Assembly (NCBI GenBank): GCA_040754425.1
Contig: JBFMCR010000002.1
Location: 1 to 58,298, forward strand
Direction: 5' to 3'
Origin: UBA6918 sp040754425
GTDB taxonomy: Bacteria > Pseudomonadota > Gammaproteobacteria > Burkholderiales > Thiobacillaceae
DNA length: 58,298 nucleotides
The translations under genes were made by a program, and so were the position numbers. Positions 32,349-40,948 of this stretch are shown piece after piece. Positions within the stretch are counted from its first letter, which is position 1. The number at the start of each line of letters is the position of its first letter. Below the pieces are notes generated by a model. That model worked only from the letters and a program-made list of their open reading frames with translations. It had not been told where the DNA came from and ran no database searches.

Positions 32349-33626
32349 ATGAAAATCCATATCAAGAATGGGCGCCTCATCGACCCCGCCAACGGCATCG
32401 ACCAGCCGGCCGATGTGTTCGTCGCCGCCGGCAGGATTGCCGCCATCGGCACGGCACCGGAAGGCTTTCACGCCAACAAGGTGATCGACGCGACCGGCTG
32501 TGTGGTCTGCCCCGGCCTGGTCGACCTCTCCGTGCGCCTGCGCGAGCCCGGCCTCGAATACAAGGCCACGCTGGAATCGGAAATGCTGGCTGCCGCTGCG
32601 GGCGGCGTGACTTCGCTCGCGCTTCCGCCCGACACCGACCCGCCGCTCGACGAGCCCGGCCTGGTGGAAATGCTCAAGTTCCGCGCCAGGAACCTGCCCG
32701 GTCCGCGCGTCTATCCGGTCGGCGCGTTGACCCAGAAACTCAGGGGCGAGGCACTCACCGAAATGGCTGAACTCACCGAAGCCGGCTGCATCGCCTTCTC
32801 CCACGCCGACGCGCCTTTCACCGACACCCAGGTGCTGCTGCGCGCGTTCGACTACGCCGCCACTTTCGATTACCCGGTGTGGCTGCGTCCGCAGGATGCT
32901 TTTCTTTCCCGCGGCGGCGTGGCGCATGACGGGCCTGTTGCATCGAGACTCGGTCTGCCCGGCATTCCCTCGGTAGCCGAGACCGTCGCCATATCCACCA
33001 TCCTTTCGCTCGCGCGCGAATCCGGCGTGCGCCTGCATCTTGCCCGCCTGTCCACGCGCGAAGGCGTGGAGATGGTTCGGCAGGCCAAGGCACAAGGCAT
33101 CAAGGTGAGCTGCGACGTCTCGGCCAACCATCTGCACCTGTCCGAAATGGACCTCACGCGCTTCGACAGCAACCTGCACTTCCTGCCGCCGGCAAGAAGC
33201 CTGCGCGACCGCGATGCGCTCATCGCCGGACTCAAGGACGGCACCATCGACGCCATCTGCTCCGACCACGCGCCGGTGGACGACAATGAAAAGCAGCTGC
33301 CCTTCGGCGAAGCCTCGCCCGGCGCATCGGGCGTGGAACTGCTCCTGCCATTGACGCTGAAGTGGGCGGCGGAAAACGAAGTGCCGCTCGCCCAGGCCCT
33401 GGCCTGCGTCACCCGCAAGCCCGCGCAAATCCTCGGCGTCGCCGGCGGGAATCTCGGCACGGGGGCCAACGCCGATATCTGCGTCTTCGACCCGGAAGCC
33501 CGCTTCACCGTTACGGCCAAAACCCTCAAGAGCCAGGGCAAGAACACGCCTTTTCTCGGCTACGAACTGCCCGGCGTGGTAAAAGCCACCATCATCGACG
33601 GCCACCTCGACTACGAGTGCCAATGA
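32349..33626 (+). CDS. pyrX: Pseudo-dihydroorotase PyrX (PyrC'), non-catalytic ATCase partner
   Basis: A 425-residue amidohydrolase-fold protein of the PyrC class I group. Active dihydroorotases have DxHxH in PGLVDxHVHLREPG; here the segment reads PGLVDLSVRLREPG, so both metal-binding His residues are replaced. The other conserved parts (SDHAPVDDNEKQLPFGEASPGASGVE) remain. This is the pattern of the inactive subunit that scaffolds PyrB in Pseudomonas. A true dihydroorotase must be encoded elsewhere. ATG 32349 starts the family N-terminus (MKIHIKNGRLIDPANG). Confidence 0.92.
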   Translation: MKIHIKNGRLIDPANGIDQPADVFVAAGRIAAIGTAPEGFHANKVIDATGCVVCPGLVDLSVRLREPGLEYKATLESEMLAAAAGGVTSLALPPDTDPPLDEPGLVEMLKFRARNLPGPRVYPVGALTQKLRGEALTEMAELTEAGCIAFSHADAPFTDTQVLLRAFDYAATFDYPVWLRPQDAFLSRGGVAHDGPVASRLGLPGIPSVAETVAISTILSLARESGVRLHLARLSTREGVEMVRQAKAQGIKVSCDVSANHLHLSEMDLTRFDSNLHFLPPARSLRDRDALIAGLKDGTIDAICSDHAPVDDNEKQLPFGEASPGASGVELLLPLTLKWAAENEVPLAQALACVTRKPAQILGVAGGNLGTGANADICVFDPEARFTVTAKTLKSQGKNTPFLGYELPGVVKATIIDGHLDYECQ

Positions 33627-33669
33627 TGTTTGGCAGAAACCGTGAGTCAAATTTCATGGCGAGAACCCG

Positions 33670-34401
33670 ATGCGCAACCCTCAAACGCTCGATTTAAATG
33701 AGATCGAAGATATAGAAAAACTCAGCTTGAGGGCGCTCTATATCGCCATTCAGGATTTTGGGTTCGATGCCTGGGACATCTTCCATCAAAGCAATGATGA
33801 CCCCAAAGATGTAGCCGAAGATGTAACAAGAGAAGTTCTTGACCGGCTGGGTGGCTATGGCATAGGACAGCGCATTTATGGAAATGTGGACTATCGCAAA
33901 GCCAGGTATGTCGTGTTGCCGGATTTTGCCATTAGACAGGCACTTTTCGTTGACAGCAAGGCCGAAAAGGAAACCACCTCGGCAACATTGCAAATGTCAC
34001 AGCTTTCCATGCGGGTCAGGCAACATCGGGGAGGCCAGAACGTCGATGTTCCCGGGAAAATCGGTACGGAGGAGGTATATGATGGACATCCGTACCTCAC
34101 AACGATACTGCTCGTTCATTATCACTATGAAGCGGAAAGTGGCGGTAGCGGGAAAGATGTTCCGCCTTATAAATTACGCTCCATAACTCTTGCAGCCATT
34201 CCAAATGGCAAACTTCAAGATCGCTACAATCCGGACGCGAGCGATACCATCTGGGGCGCAGGGCGCAATGCGCCCACTCGGGGAGAAGATTTTCGGGTTC
34301 GTTTGAATTTCCATGCATTGAAGAGCAAAGAAACTTGGCGTATTCAAAAGTTTACGTATGATGAAATACAACGCCGTGTAAATTCAGAGTGGAGTGAATG
34401 A
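33670..34401 (+). CDS. Type II restriction endonuclease, SfiI-like
   Basis: A 243-residue protein. Its PD-(D/E)XK-type centre is GNVDYRK (Asp74), followed after 21 residues by FVDSKAEKE (Asp95, Lys97). From memory, SfiI uses Asp79, Asp100 and Lys102, the same spacing. ARYVVLPDFAIRQALFVDSKAEK and LQMSQLSMRVRQHRGG also fit what I recall of the SfiI family. SfiI is a tetramer cutting GGCC(N5)GGCC; whether this enzyme shares that site cannot be read from the sequence. It overlaps the methyltransferase gene by ATGA (34398-34401). Codon use is AT-richer than both neighbours, suggesting acquisition by transfer. Confidence 0.8.
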   Translation: MRNPQTLDLNEIEDIEKLSLRALYIAIQDFGFDAWDIFHQSNDDPKDVAEDVTREVLDRLGGYGIGQRIYGNVDYRKARYVVLPDFAIRQALFVDSKAEKETTSATLQMSQLSMRVRQHRGGQNVDVPGKIGTEEVYDGHPYLTTILLVHYHYEAESGGSGKDVPPYKLRSITLAAIPNGKLQDRYNPDASDTIWGAGRNAPTRGEDFRVRLNFHALKSKETWRIQKFTYDEIQRRVNSEWSE

Positions 34402-35387
34402 TCATGCTGAAGCCGGACGATGTATATCAAGGCGATGCCAGGCATCTCGCCGATTATTTCGACCCCAACAGCGTTTCGCTCAGCGTCTGGTCGCCCCCGT
34501 ACCATGTTGGCAAAGAATATGAGCGAGACATGTCTTTTGTCGAATGGAAATCTTTACTGCGCAGAACCATAGAAGCGCATACCAAAATTCTCAAGCCGGG
34601 AGGATTCCTGGTCATAAATATTGCGGACATTCTCTGTTTCAAGGATCCGGATATTCCAAAAATCATGGGGGAAAACGTTTCCCGCCGTAAACGCGCTGAT
34701 ATAACTCGGGAGAAGGTTCTTGCGGCAATGGCCGCCAATCCAGGCAAAGGGCGTCATGAAATTGCGAAGATACTCGGGTGCAGTGAGCAAACCGTTGACC
34801 GCCGGCTCAAAGGCAACAATATTCGCGGAGGGAAATATCAGACCCAGACTCGTGTCAAGCTCGTCGGCGGACTGCTGGAAGAATTCGCATACCAGGCGGG
34901 CTTGTACCTCTATGACAGGAGAGTGTGGGTAAAAGATGCAGCGTGGGAAAACTCTCGGTGGCATACGATGAGTTATCGGTCGGTTGATGAATTTGAGCAC
35001 CTGTTCTTTTTCTGGAAGCCCGGCCCTACCAAAGTAGACAAATCACGGCTGACCAAAGACGAATGGGTTGCCTGGGGATCACGGGCGGTATGGAATATCC
35101 CATCCGTACGCGCAAACGATGACCATGAGGCCAAGTTCCCCGTGGAGTTGCCGCGCAGGGTCATACAGCTGTTAACCGAACCGGGTGATCTGGTAATTGA
35201 TTGTTTTGCAGGTAGCGGAACTACCGGGATCGCAGCAATAATGGAAGGAAGGCATTTTGTCGGAATCGAGTTGCAGGAAGAGTATGTGCGTTTGGCCCGT
35301 TCCTCGCTCCGGACTGCCCTCGACAACTCGAAGCAATTGGCGTTGGAACTCCGTTTGGCTCAATCATTGGCAAAATATGCCAGCTAG
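34398..35387 (+). CDS. DNA methyltransferase (N4-cytosine type) of the restriction system
   Basis: A 329-residue beta-class DNA methyltransferase (N6_N4_Mtase). The catalytic motif SPPY (about 32-35), typical of N4-cytosine enzymes, precedes the SAM-binding motif FAGSGTTG (about 270-277), with KPGGFLVINIADI between. An insert at about residues 97-145 (ITREKVLAAMAANPGKGRHEIAKILGCSEQTVDRRLKG) has the pattern of a helix-turn-helix and may help target recognition. It protects the host from the adjacent endonuclease. The start overlaps the upstream stop. A strong terminator follows at 35443. Confidence 0.88.
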   Translation: MIMLKPDDVYQGDARHLADYFDPNSVSLSVWSPPYHVGKEYERDMSFVEWKSLLRRTIEAHTKILKPGGFLVINIADILCFKDPDIPKIMGENVSRRKRADITREKVLAAMAANPGKGRHEIAKILGCSEQTVDRRLKGNNIRGGKYQTQTRVKLVGGLLEEFAYQAGLYLYDRRVWVKDAAWENSRWHTMSYRSVDEFEHLFFFWKPGPTKVDKSRLTKDEWVAWGSRAVWNIPSVRANDDHEAKFPVELPRRVIQLLTEPGDLVIDCFAGSGTTGIAAIMEGRHFVGIELQEEYVRLARSSLRTALDNSKQLALELRLAQSLAKYAS

Positions 35388-35442
35388 CCTGACGAGCCCG
35401 AACTCAACCGTATGTTCTTGATCACGCATTCATCAAGCAAGA

Positions 35443-35469
35443 AAGCCGCCCTAAGAGGCGGCTTTTTTC
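35443..35469 (+). terminator. Rho-independent terminator after the restriction-modification genes
   Basis: AAGCCGCC and GGCGGCTT form a stem around CTAAGA, followed by TTTT. It closes the restriction-modification transcript about 55 bp after the methyltransferase stop. Confidence 0.93.
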
Positions 35470-35502
35470 TGGAGAGGGATCATTAGTCAAAGATTCATCC
35501 CA

Positions 35503-36477
35503 ATGGACATCGCGATCATTGCGGCAGGCGTCGTCATCGTCGCCCTGCTGTGCGAAGTGGTGATCCGCGAATCGCTGGCGCTGGCGCAGCGCTTCAACTG
35601 GTCCGGCGCTTTCGTGGGCCTGAGCATCATGTCCATCGGCACCAGCCTGCCGGAAATCCTCACCCAGGTCGCAGGCAGCATCAGCATCCTGCGCACACCT
35701 GACACGCTCGATACCATGTCCGGGCTGATGCTGGGCAGCAACATCGGCTCGGACATCTTTCAGCAGAATTTCGTGCTACCGCTGGTGGCGCTGATCGGCG
35801 GGGTCACGGTCGCACGCCGTCGCCGCGAGGAAGAACTGGGCGGACTCATCGCCGCCTCCGGCCTCTTGTGGCTGTTCGCGCTCGACGGCCTGCTCGCGCG
35901 CTGGGAAGGCGCGATACTGGCGCTCAGTTATCTCCTCTATCTGGCTTTCCTTACGCACGCAGAGCGCCCTTCCCACGCGCGCCCGCGCCCGCATGCCCCC
36001 AGGCGCCATCTGCTGCTGGCCGTCGGCCTGCTGGCGGCAAGCTTCGCCGTCATGGCAGTCGCTACCATCGAAGTGGTGGCTGCCGCCGAGCGCATGGTCA
36101 ACCGTCTGCCTGTCAGCGCCTCCTTCTTCGGCATCGTGGTGCTTGGCATCGCCACCGCGCTGCCGGAACTGGCGGGAGCCTTGCTGGCCATCCTCAAGGG
36201 GGAAAGGGGAATATCCTCCGGCATCCTCATCGGCAGCAACATCACCAATCCTCTGTTCGGCATCGGCCTTGGCAGCTGGCTATCCACCTATGCCGTGCCC
36301 CATGCGGTGGTTTTTTACGACCTGCCTGTGAAAATCGCCACTGCCGCGCTGATCTACGCCTTCGTGTTCCGCCGCCTGCGCCTTGGCCGCGCCCAGGCCA
36401 TCGTCCTGATCCTGCTGTATTTCGTCTACCTGCTGGCACGCCGGCAACTTTTCCCGATTGACACGCACGGCGGTTAA
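35503..36477 (+). CDS. Ca2+/cation antiporter family (Na+/Ca2+ exchanger, YrbG-like)
   Basis: A 324-residue membrane protein with about ten helices in two homologous halves. Each half has an alpha-repeat: GLSIMSIGTSLPEILTQ (about 45-61) with GSNIGSDIFQ, and GIVVLGIATALPELAGALLA (about 209-228) with GSNITNPLFG. These carry the acidic ion-binding Glu residues. The middle hydrophilic loop is short and basic (HARPRPHAPRRH). It exchanges Ca2+ or another cation against Na+ or H+ across the inner membrane. The specificity is inferred. Confidence 0.9.
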   Translation: MDIAIIAAGVVIVALLCEVVIRESLALAQRFNWSGAFVGLSIMSIGTSLPEILTQVAGSISILRTPDTLDTMSGLMLGSNIGSDIFQQNFVLPLVALIGGVTVARRRREEELGGLIAASGLLWLFALDGLLARWEGAILALSYLLYLAFLTHAERPSHARPRPHAPRRHLLLAVGLLAASFAVMAVATIEVVAAAERMVNRLPVSASFFGIVVLGIATALPELAGALLAILKGERGISSGILIGSNITNPLFGIGLGSWLSTYAVPHAVVFYDLPVKIATAALIYAFVFRRLRLGRAQAIVLILLYFVYLLARRQLFPIDTHGG

Positions 36478-36524
36478 AACCGCCAGAAGATCGCGTAAAA
36501 TGCGGTTTTGCAAGCCTTTTACCC

Positions 36525-39500
36525 ATGCAGCGCCTAAGGGAAATCCCCTACAACTACACTTCGTTTTCCGACCGCGAAATCGTCATCCGACTGTTGGGCG
36601 AAGAAGCATGGGCTACGCTCAACACCCTCAGGGGCGAGCGCAAGACCGGGCGCTCGGCGCGCATGCTGTTCGAGGTGCTGGGCGACATCTGGGTGGTGGA
36701 GCGCAACCCCTACCTGCAGGACGACCTGCTCGACAATCCGCGCCGGCGGGCTGCGCTGATCGAGGCGCTCAACCACCGCCTGAAAGAAATCGAGAACCGC
36801 CGCCAGGGCAACGAGCAGGTAGCAAAGCTGCTGGCCTCCGCGCACGAGGCGGTCGCCAGGTTCTCCAGCCGGTTCGAGCAAAGCGCACAACTGCGGCGTG
36901 ACATCATACGTACGCTGTCGCGCGTCACCCGCCGCGACAACATCCGCTTCGACGGCTTGTCGCGCGTATCGCACGTCACCGACGCCACCGACTGGCGCGT
37001 GGAATACCCCTTCGTGGTGCTCACTCCCGACAGCGAAGCCGAAATCGCCGACCTCGTCGCCGGCTGCATCGAGCTGGGCCTCACCGTCATCCCGCGCGGC
37101 GGCGGCACCGGCTATACCGGCGGCGCGATACCGCTCACGCCGCATTCCGCGGTAATCAATACCGAAAAGCTGGAACACTTGTCCGGCATCGAAATGCTGC
37201 GACTGCCCGGCCTCGACAAGGAAATCGCCACCATCCATTGCGGCGCCGGCGTGGTCACACGCCGCGTGATGGATGCGGCGGAAAATGCCGGACTGGTGTT
37301 CGCCGTCGACCCCACCTCCGCGGACGCCTCCACCATCGGCGGCAACGTCGCCATGAATGCCGGCGGCAAGAAGGCGGTGCTGTGGGGCACGGCGCTGGAC
37401 AATCTCGTTTCCTGGAAGATGGTGACGCCGGACGCCAACTGGCTGGAAGTCACGCGCCTGGACCACAACCTCGGCAAGATCCACGACGCCAAGACGGCGC
37501 GCTTCGAGATTCGCCGCTATAGCCGCAAGAGCGGGCGCGAGATCGGCACACAACAGATACTGGAAATCCCAGGCGAGCATTTCAGGAAGGTGGGCCTGGG
37601 CAAGGACGTCACCGACAAGTTCCTCGCCGGCCTGCCCGGTATCCAAAAGGAGGGCTGCGACGGCCTCATCACTTCGGCGCGCTTCATTCTGCACCGCCTG
37701 CCGGCGCACACCCGCACCGTGTGCCTGGAGTTCTTCGGCCAGGTGCGCGAGGCGGTGCCCGCCATCGTCGAGATCAAGGATTATCTCGACGCGCACCCCG
37801 CCGCCGTCCTGGCCGGCCTGGAACACCTCGACGCGCGCTACGTGAAGGCCGTGGGCTACGCCACCAAGGCCAGCCGCAACCAGCGCCCGACCATGGTTCT
37901 CCTGGCCGACATCGTTTCCGACGACGAGAACGCGGCGATGGAAGCCGCCTCGCACATCGTGCGCCTGGCCAATGCGCGCCAGGGCGAAGGCTTCATTGCC
38001 GTCTCGCCGGAGACGCGCAAGAAGTTCTGGCTCGACCGCGCGCGCACCGCCGCCATCGCCGCACATACCAACGCCTTCAAGATCAACGAGGACGTGGTCA
38101 TCCCGCTGCCGCGCCTGGCGGACTATTCGGACGGTGTCGAGCGCATCAACATCGAACTGTCGATCAAGAACAAGCTCGCCCTGCTCGACCGCCTGAACGA
38201 ATTCTTCCAGGGCAGCCTGCCGCTCTTCGAAGACGAGGACACGGTAGCCGACGCCGCCATGACCGAGGAACGGCGCAATCGTGCCTTCGTGCTGCTGGAC
38301 AAGGTGCGCGCCCGCTGGCAGTGGCTGCTGGACAATCTCGACGCGCCGCCATCACACGCCGAACTTGCCATCGCCAGCACCGATCTCGTTTCCGCCAGCG
38401 CGCATACCAGCGTGTTCCACGCCCTGCAGGACCACACCCTGCGCGTGTCCTGGAAGCGCGAAGTCAGGAAGCCCCTGCAGGAAATCTTCGTCGGCCGCGA
38501 GTACCAGAACGTGCTGACCGAGTGCGACAGGATCCACAGGGAAGTGCTGAAGTCGCGCGTGTTCGTGGCCCTGCACATGCACGCAGGCGACGGCAACGTG
38601 CACACCAACATCCCCGTCAACTCCGACGACTACGCCATGCTCGCCACCGCCAACGCCGCGGTGGCGCGCATCATGCGGCTCGCCGAGGACCTGGGCGGCG
38701 TGATTTCGGGCGAGCATGGCATCGGCCTCACCAAGCTGGAGTTCCTCTCGAAAGACGCCATCGAGACCTTCGCCGCCTACAAGCGCCGGGTCGACCCCGA
38801 TGGCCACTTCAACCGCGGCAAGCTGCTCGAAGGCGCCGACCTGCGCAATGCCTATACGCCGTCGTTTTCGCTGCTGGAAACCGAGTCGCTCATCATGGAG
38901 CAGTCGGAAATCGGCGCCATCGCCGACTCTGTCGCCGACTGCCTGCGCTGCGGCAAGTGCAAGCCGGTGTGCAACACCCACATCCCGCGCGCCAATCTCC
39001 TGTACAGCCCGCGCGACAAAATCCTCGCCACCTCGCTTTTGATCGAGGCCTTCCTCTATGAGGAACAGACCCGCCGCGGGGTATCGCTCGCGCACTTCGA
39101 CGAGTTCAACGACGTGGCCGACCACTGCACGGTGTGCCACAAGTGCCTGAACCCCTGCCCGGTCGACATCGACTACGGCGACGTGACCATCGCCATGCGC
39201 AACTTTTTGCGCAAGCAGGGCCAGAAGAAATTCAACCCCGGCTCGGCCGCTTCGATGTTCTTCCTGAACAGCAAGGATGCAGGCGTCATCAGGTTCGTGC
39301 GCAAGACCATGATCGAATGGGGTTACGCCGGCCAGCGCGTAGGCCATGCCGTGGGCAAAAGGCTCGGGCTGATCCAGCGCCAGACCAGGCAGCCGCCCAA
39401 TACCACCGGCAAGACTTCGATCCCGGCGCAGGTGATTCATTTCATCAACAAACCCATGCCGGGCGGCCTGCCCAAGAAGACCTCGCGCGCACTGCTGGGG

Positions 39501-40343
39501 CTGGAAGACCCGCGCATCGTGCCCGTCATTCGCGACCCGGCAAAAGTCAGCGAAGACTCGGATGCGGTGTTCTACTTCCCCGGCTGCGGTTCCGAGCGCC
39601 TGTTCTCGCAAGTGGGGCTCGCAACCCAGGCCATGCTTTTCGAACTGGGCGCGCAAACCGTGCTGCCCCCCGGCTATCTGTGCTGCGGCTACCCGCAGAC
39701 CGCGGCCGGCCGCGCCGATCTGGGCGACGCCATCACCACGGAAAACCGCGTGCTGTTCCATCGCGTCGCCAACACGCTCAACTATCTCGACATCAGGACC
39801 GTGATCGTGTCCTGCGGCACCTGCATGGACCAGTTGCTGAAATACCAGTTCGAGAAGATCTTCCCCGGCTGCCGGCTGCTCGACATCCACGAGTACCTGA
39901 TGGAAAAGGGCGTGAAGCTCGAAGGCGCGGAAGGCGTGAAATATCTTTACCACGACCCCTGCCACACGCCGATGAAGACGCACAACCCGATCAAGGTGGC
40001 GAACGCGCTCATGGGGCAGGAAGTGAAGCTGTCCGATCGCTGCTGCGGCGAAGCCGGCACCCTGGCTGTGACGAGGCCCGACATTTCCACCCAGATCCGT
40101 TTCCGCAAGCAGGAGGAAATCGGGCGCGGCAAGGCCGGGCTGCTCGACGACGGCGAAGGCGAGGTCAGGATGCTGACTTCATGCCCGTCGTGCCTGCAGG
40201 GGCTCGCGCGCTATCAGGAAGACACCGGCATCGAGCCGGATTACATCGTGGTCGAGATGGCGAAAAAACTGCTCGGTGAAAATTGGCTGGCCGACTATGT
40301 CTTCAGGGCAACGAATGGCGGAATCGAGCGTGTGCTTCTGTAA
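36525..40343 (+). CDS. Giant FAD-linked oxidase / Fe-S dehydrogenase (DUF3683, D-lactate dehydrogenase-like)
   Basis: A 1,272-residue fusion. The N-terminal 130 residues fit DUF3683 (REIPYNYTSFSDREIVIRLLG). An FAD_binding_4 domain follows with VIPRGGGTGYTGGAIPLTP (about 188-206) and a GlcD-type C-terminal half (HMHAGDGNVHTNIPV, GEHGIGLTK). Two 4Fe-4S motifs, CLRCGKCKPVC (about 806) and CTVCHKCLNPCP (about 868), come next. Two CCG domains end the protein (FYFPGCGSERLFSQVG, YLCCGYP, YHDPCHTPM, DRCCGEAGTL, TSCPSC). The architecture suggests oxidation of a 2-hydroxyacid with electrons passed to quinone. The substrate is not deducible. No fusion-breaking frameshift is seen. Confidence 0.9.
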   Translation: MQRLREIPYNYTSFSDREIVIRLLGEEAWATLNTLRGERKTGRSARMLFEVLGDIWVVERNPYLQDDLLDNPRRRAALIEALNHRLKEIENRRQGNEQVAKLLASAHEAVARFSSRFEQSAQLRRDIIRTLSRVTRRDNIRFDGLSRVSHVTDATDWRVEYPFVVLTPDSEAEIADLVAGCIELGLTVIPRGGGTGYTGGAIPLTPHSAVINTEKLEHLSGIEMLRLPGLDKEIATIHCGAGVVTRRVMDAAENAGLVFAVDPTSADASTIGGNVAMNAGGKKAVLWGTALDNLVSWKMVTPDANWLEVTRLDHNLGKIHDAKTARFEIRRYSRKSGREIGTQQILEIPGEHFRKVGLGKDVTDKFLAGLPGIQKEGCDGLITSARFILHRLPAHTRTVCLEFFGQVREAVPAIVEIKDYLDAHPAAVLAGLEHLDARYVKAVGYATKASRNQRPTMVLLADIVSDDENAAMEAASHIVRLANARQGEGFIAVSPETRKKFWLDRARTAAIAAHTNAFKINEDVVIPLPRLADYSDGVERINIELSIKNKLALLDRLNEFFQGSLPLFEDEDTVADAAMTEERRNRAFVLLDKVRARWQWLLDNLDAPPSHAELAIASTDLVSASAHTSVFHALQDHTLRVSWKREVRKPLQEIFVGREYQNVLTECDRIHREVLKSRVFVALHMHAGDGNVHTNIPVNSDDYAMLATANAAVARIMRLAEDLGGVISGEHGIGLTKLEFLSKDAIETFAAYKRRVDPDGHFNRGKLLEGADLRNAYTPSFSLLETESLIMEQSEIGAIADSVADCLRCGKCKPVCNTHIPRANLLYSPRDKILATSLLIEAFLYEEQTRRGVSLAHFDEFNDVADHCTVCHKCLNPCPVDIDYGDVTIAMRNFLRKQGQKKFNPGSAASMFFLNSKDAGVIRFVRKTMIEWGYAGQRVGHAVGKRLGLIQRQTRQPPNTTGKTSIPAQVIHFINKPMPGGLPKKTSRALLGLEDPRIVPVIRDPAKVSEDSDAVFYFPGCGSERLFSQVGLATQAMLFELGAQTVLPPGYLCCGYPQTAAGRADLGDAITTENRVLFHRVANTLNYLDIRTVIVSCGTCMDQLLKYQFEKIFPGCRLLDIHEYLMEKGVKLEGAEGVKYLYHDPCHTPMKTHNPIKVANALMGQEVKLSDRCCGEAGTLAVTRPDISTQIRFRKQEEIGRGKAGLLDDGEGEVRMLTSCPSCLQGLARYQEDTGIEPDYIVVEMAKKLLGENWLADYVFRATNGGIERVLL

Positions 40344-40400
40344 GCCGGCAACAAGCCATGCGGCCAAGTCCGCGAATCAGCCGATCGGACGCGTGCTGCC

Positions 40401-40811
40401 ATGAAATGCCCCCTCTGCGACAAGCCCGGCGGCGACGTGCTCTGGCAGGACGACTTCTGCCGTATCGTGCTCGTGACCGACACGCCGGACTACCCCGGCT
40501 TCTGTCGCGTCATTCTCAACCGGCACGTCAGGGAAATGACCGATCTCGCCCCCTCCGACCGCAACCGCCTGATGGAAGCGGTATGGCGGACGGAACAGGC
40601 CGTGCGCATTGTCATGAAGCCGGACAAGATCAATCTCTCCTCGTTCGGCAATGTCGTGCCCCATCTGCACTGGCATGTGGTGCCGCGCTTTTTGGACGAC
40701 AGGCATTTCCCCAACCCCATCTGGGGCAGGGCGGTGCGCAATCCCGCGACGAGGCGGGACGATACCACGATCGCCGACTCTTTGCGCCGCGCCTTGCAAA
40801 GCCAGATATGA
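40401..40811 (+). CDS. HIT-family hydrolase
   Basis: A 136-residue protein with the histidine-triad motif HLHWHVVPR (about 91-99) and the usual upstream LSSFGNVVPH. The N-terminal CPLC pair could bind zinc, as in some HIT proteins. HIT enzymes hydrolyse nucleotide phosphoramidates or dinucleoside polyphosphates. It starts 57 bp after the large dehydrogenase gene and may be read with it. The HIT fold is certain; the substrate is unknown. Confidence 0.93.
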   Translation: MKCPLCDKPGGDVLWQDDFCRIVLVTDTPDYPGFCRVILNRHVREMTDLAPSDRNRLMEAVWRTEQAVRIVMKPDKINLSSFGNVVPHLHWHVVPRFLDDRHFPNPIWGRAVRNPATRRDDTTIADSLRRALQSQI

Positions 40812-40948
40812 ATGGCGTTTTCCTCGCTGCGGCCGCAATTTAACCTTAATATTACGAAGCTTATGCCGTAAATAGGGCGGTTACAGGGGGGAGTCCGCCG
40901 CAGGCAGGCGGCCTTTGCATGCATTGCAGCCAGGCTCATGTGGGGAAC

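Noticed and set aside
40860..40918. GC hairpin before the GGDEF-EAL gene as a c-di-GMP riboswitch
   Set aside because: The stretch is too short and lacks the GEMM core sequences.
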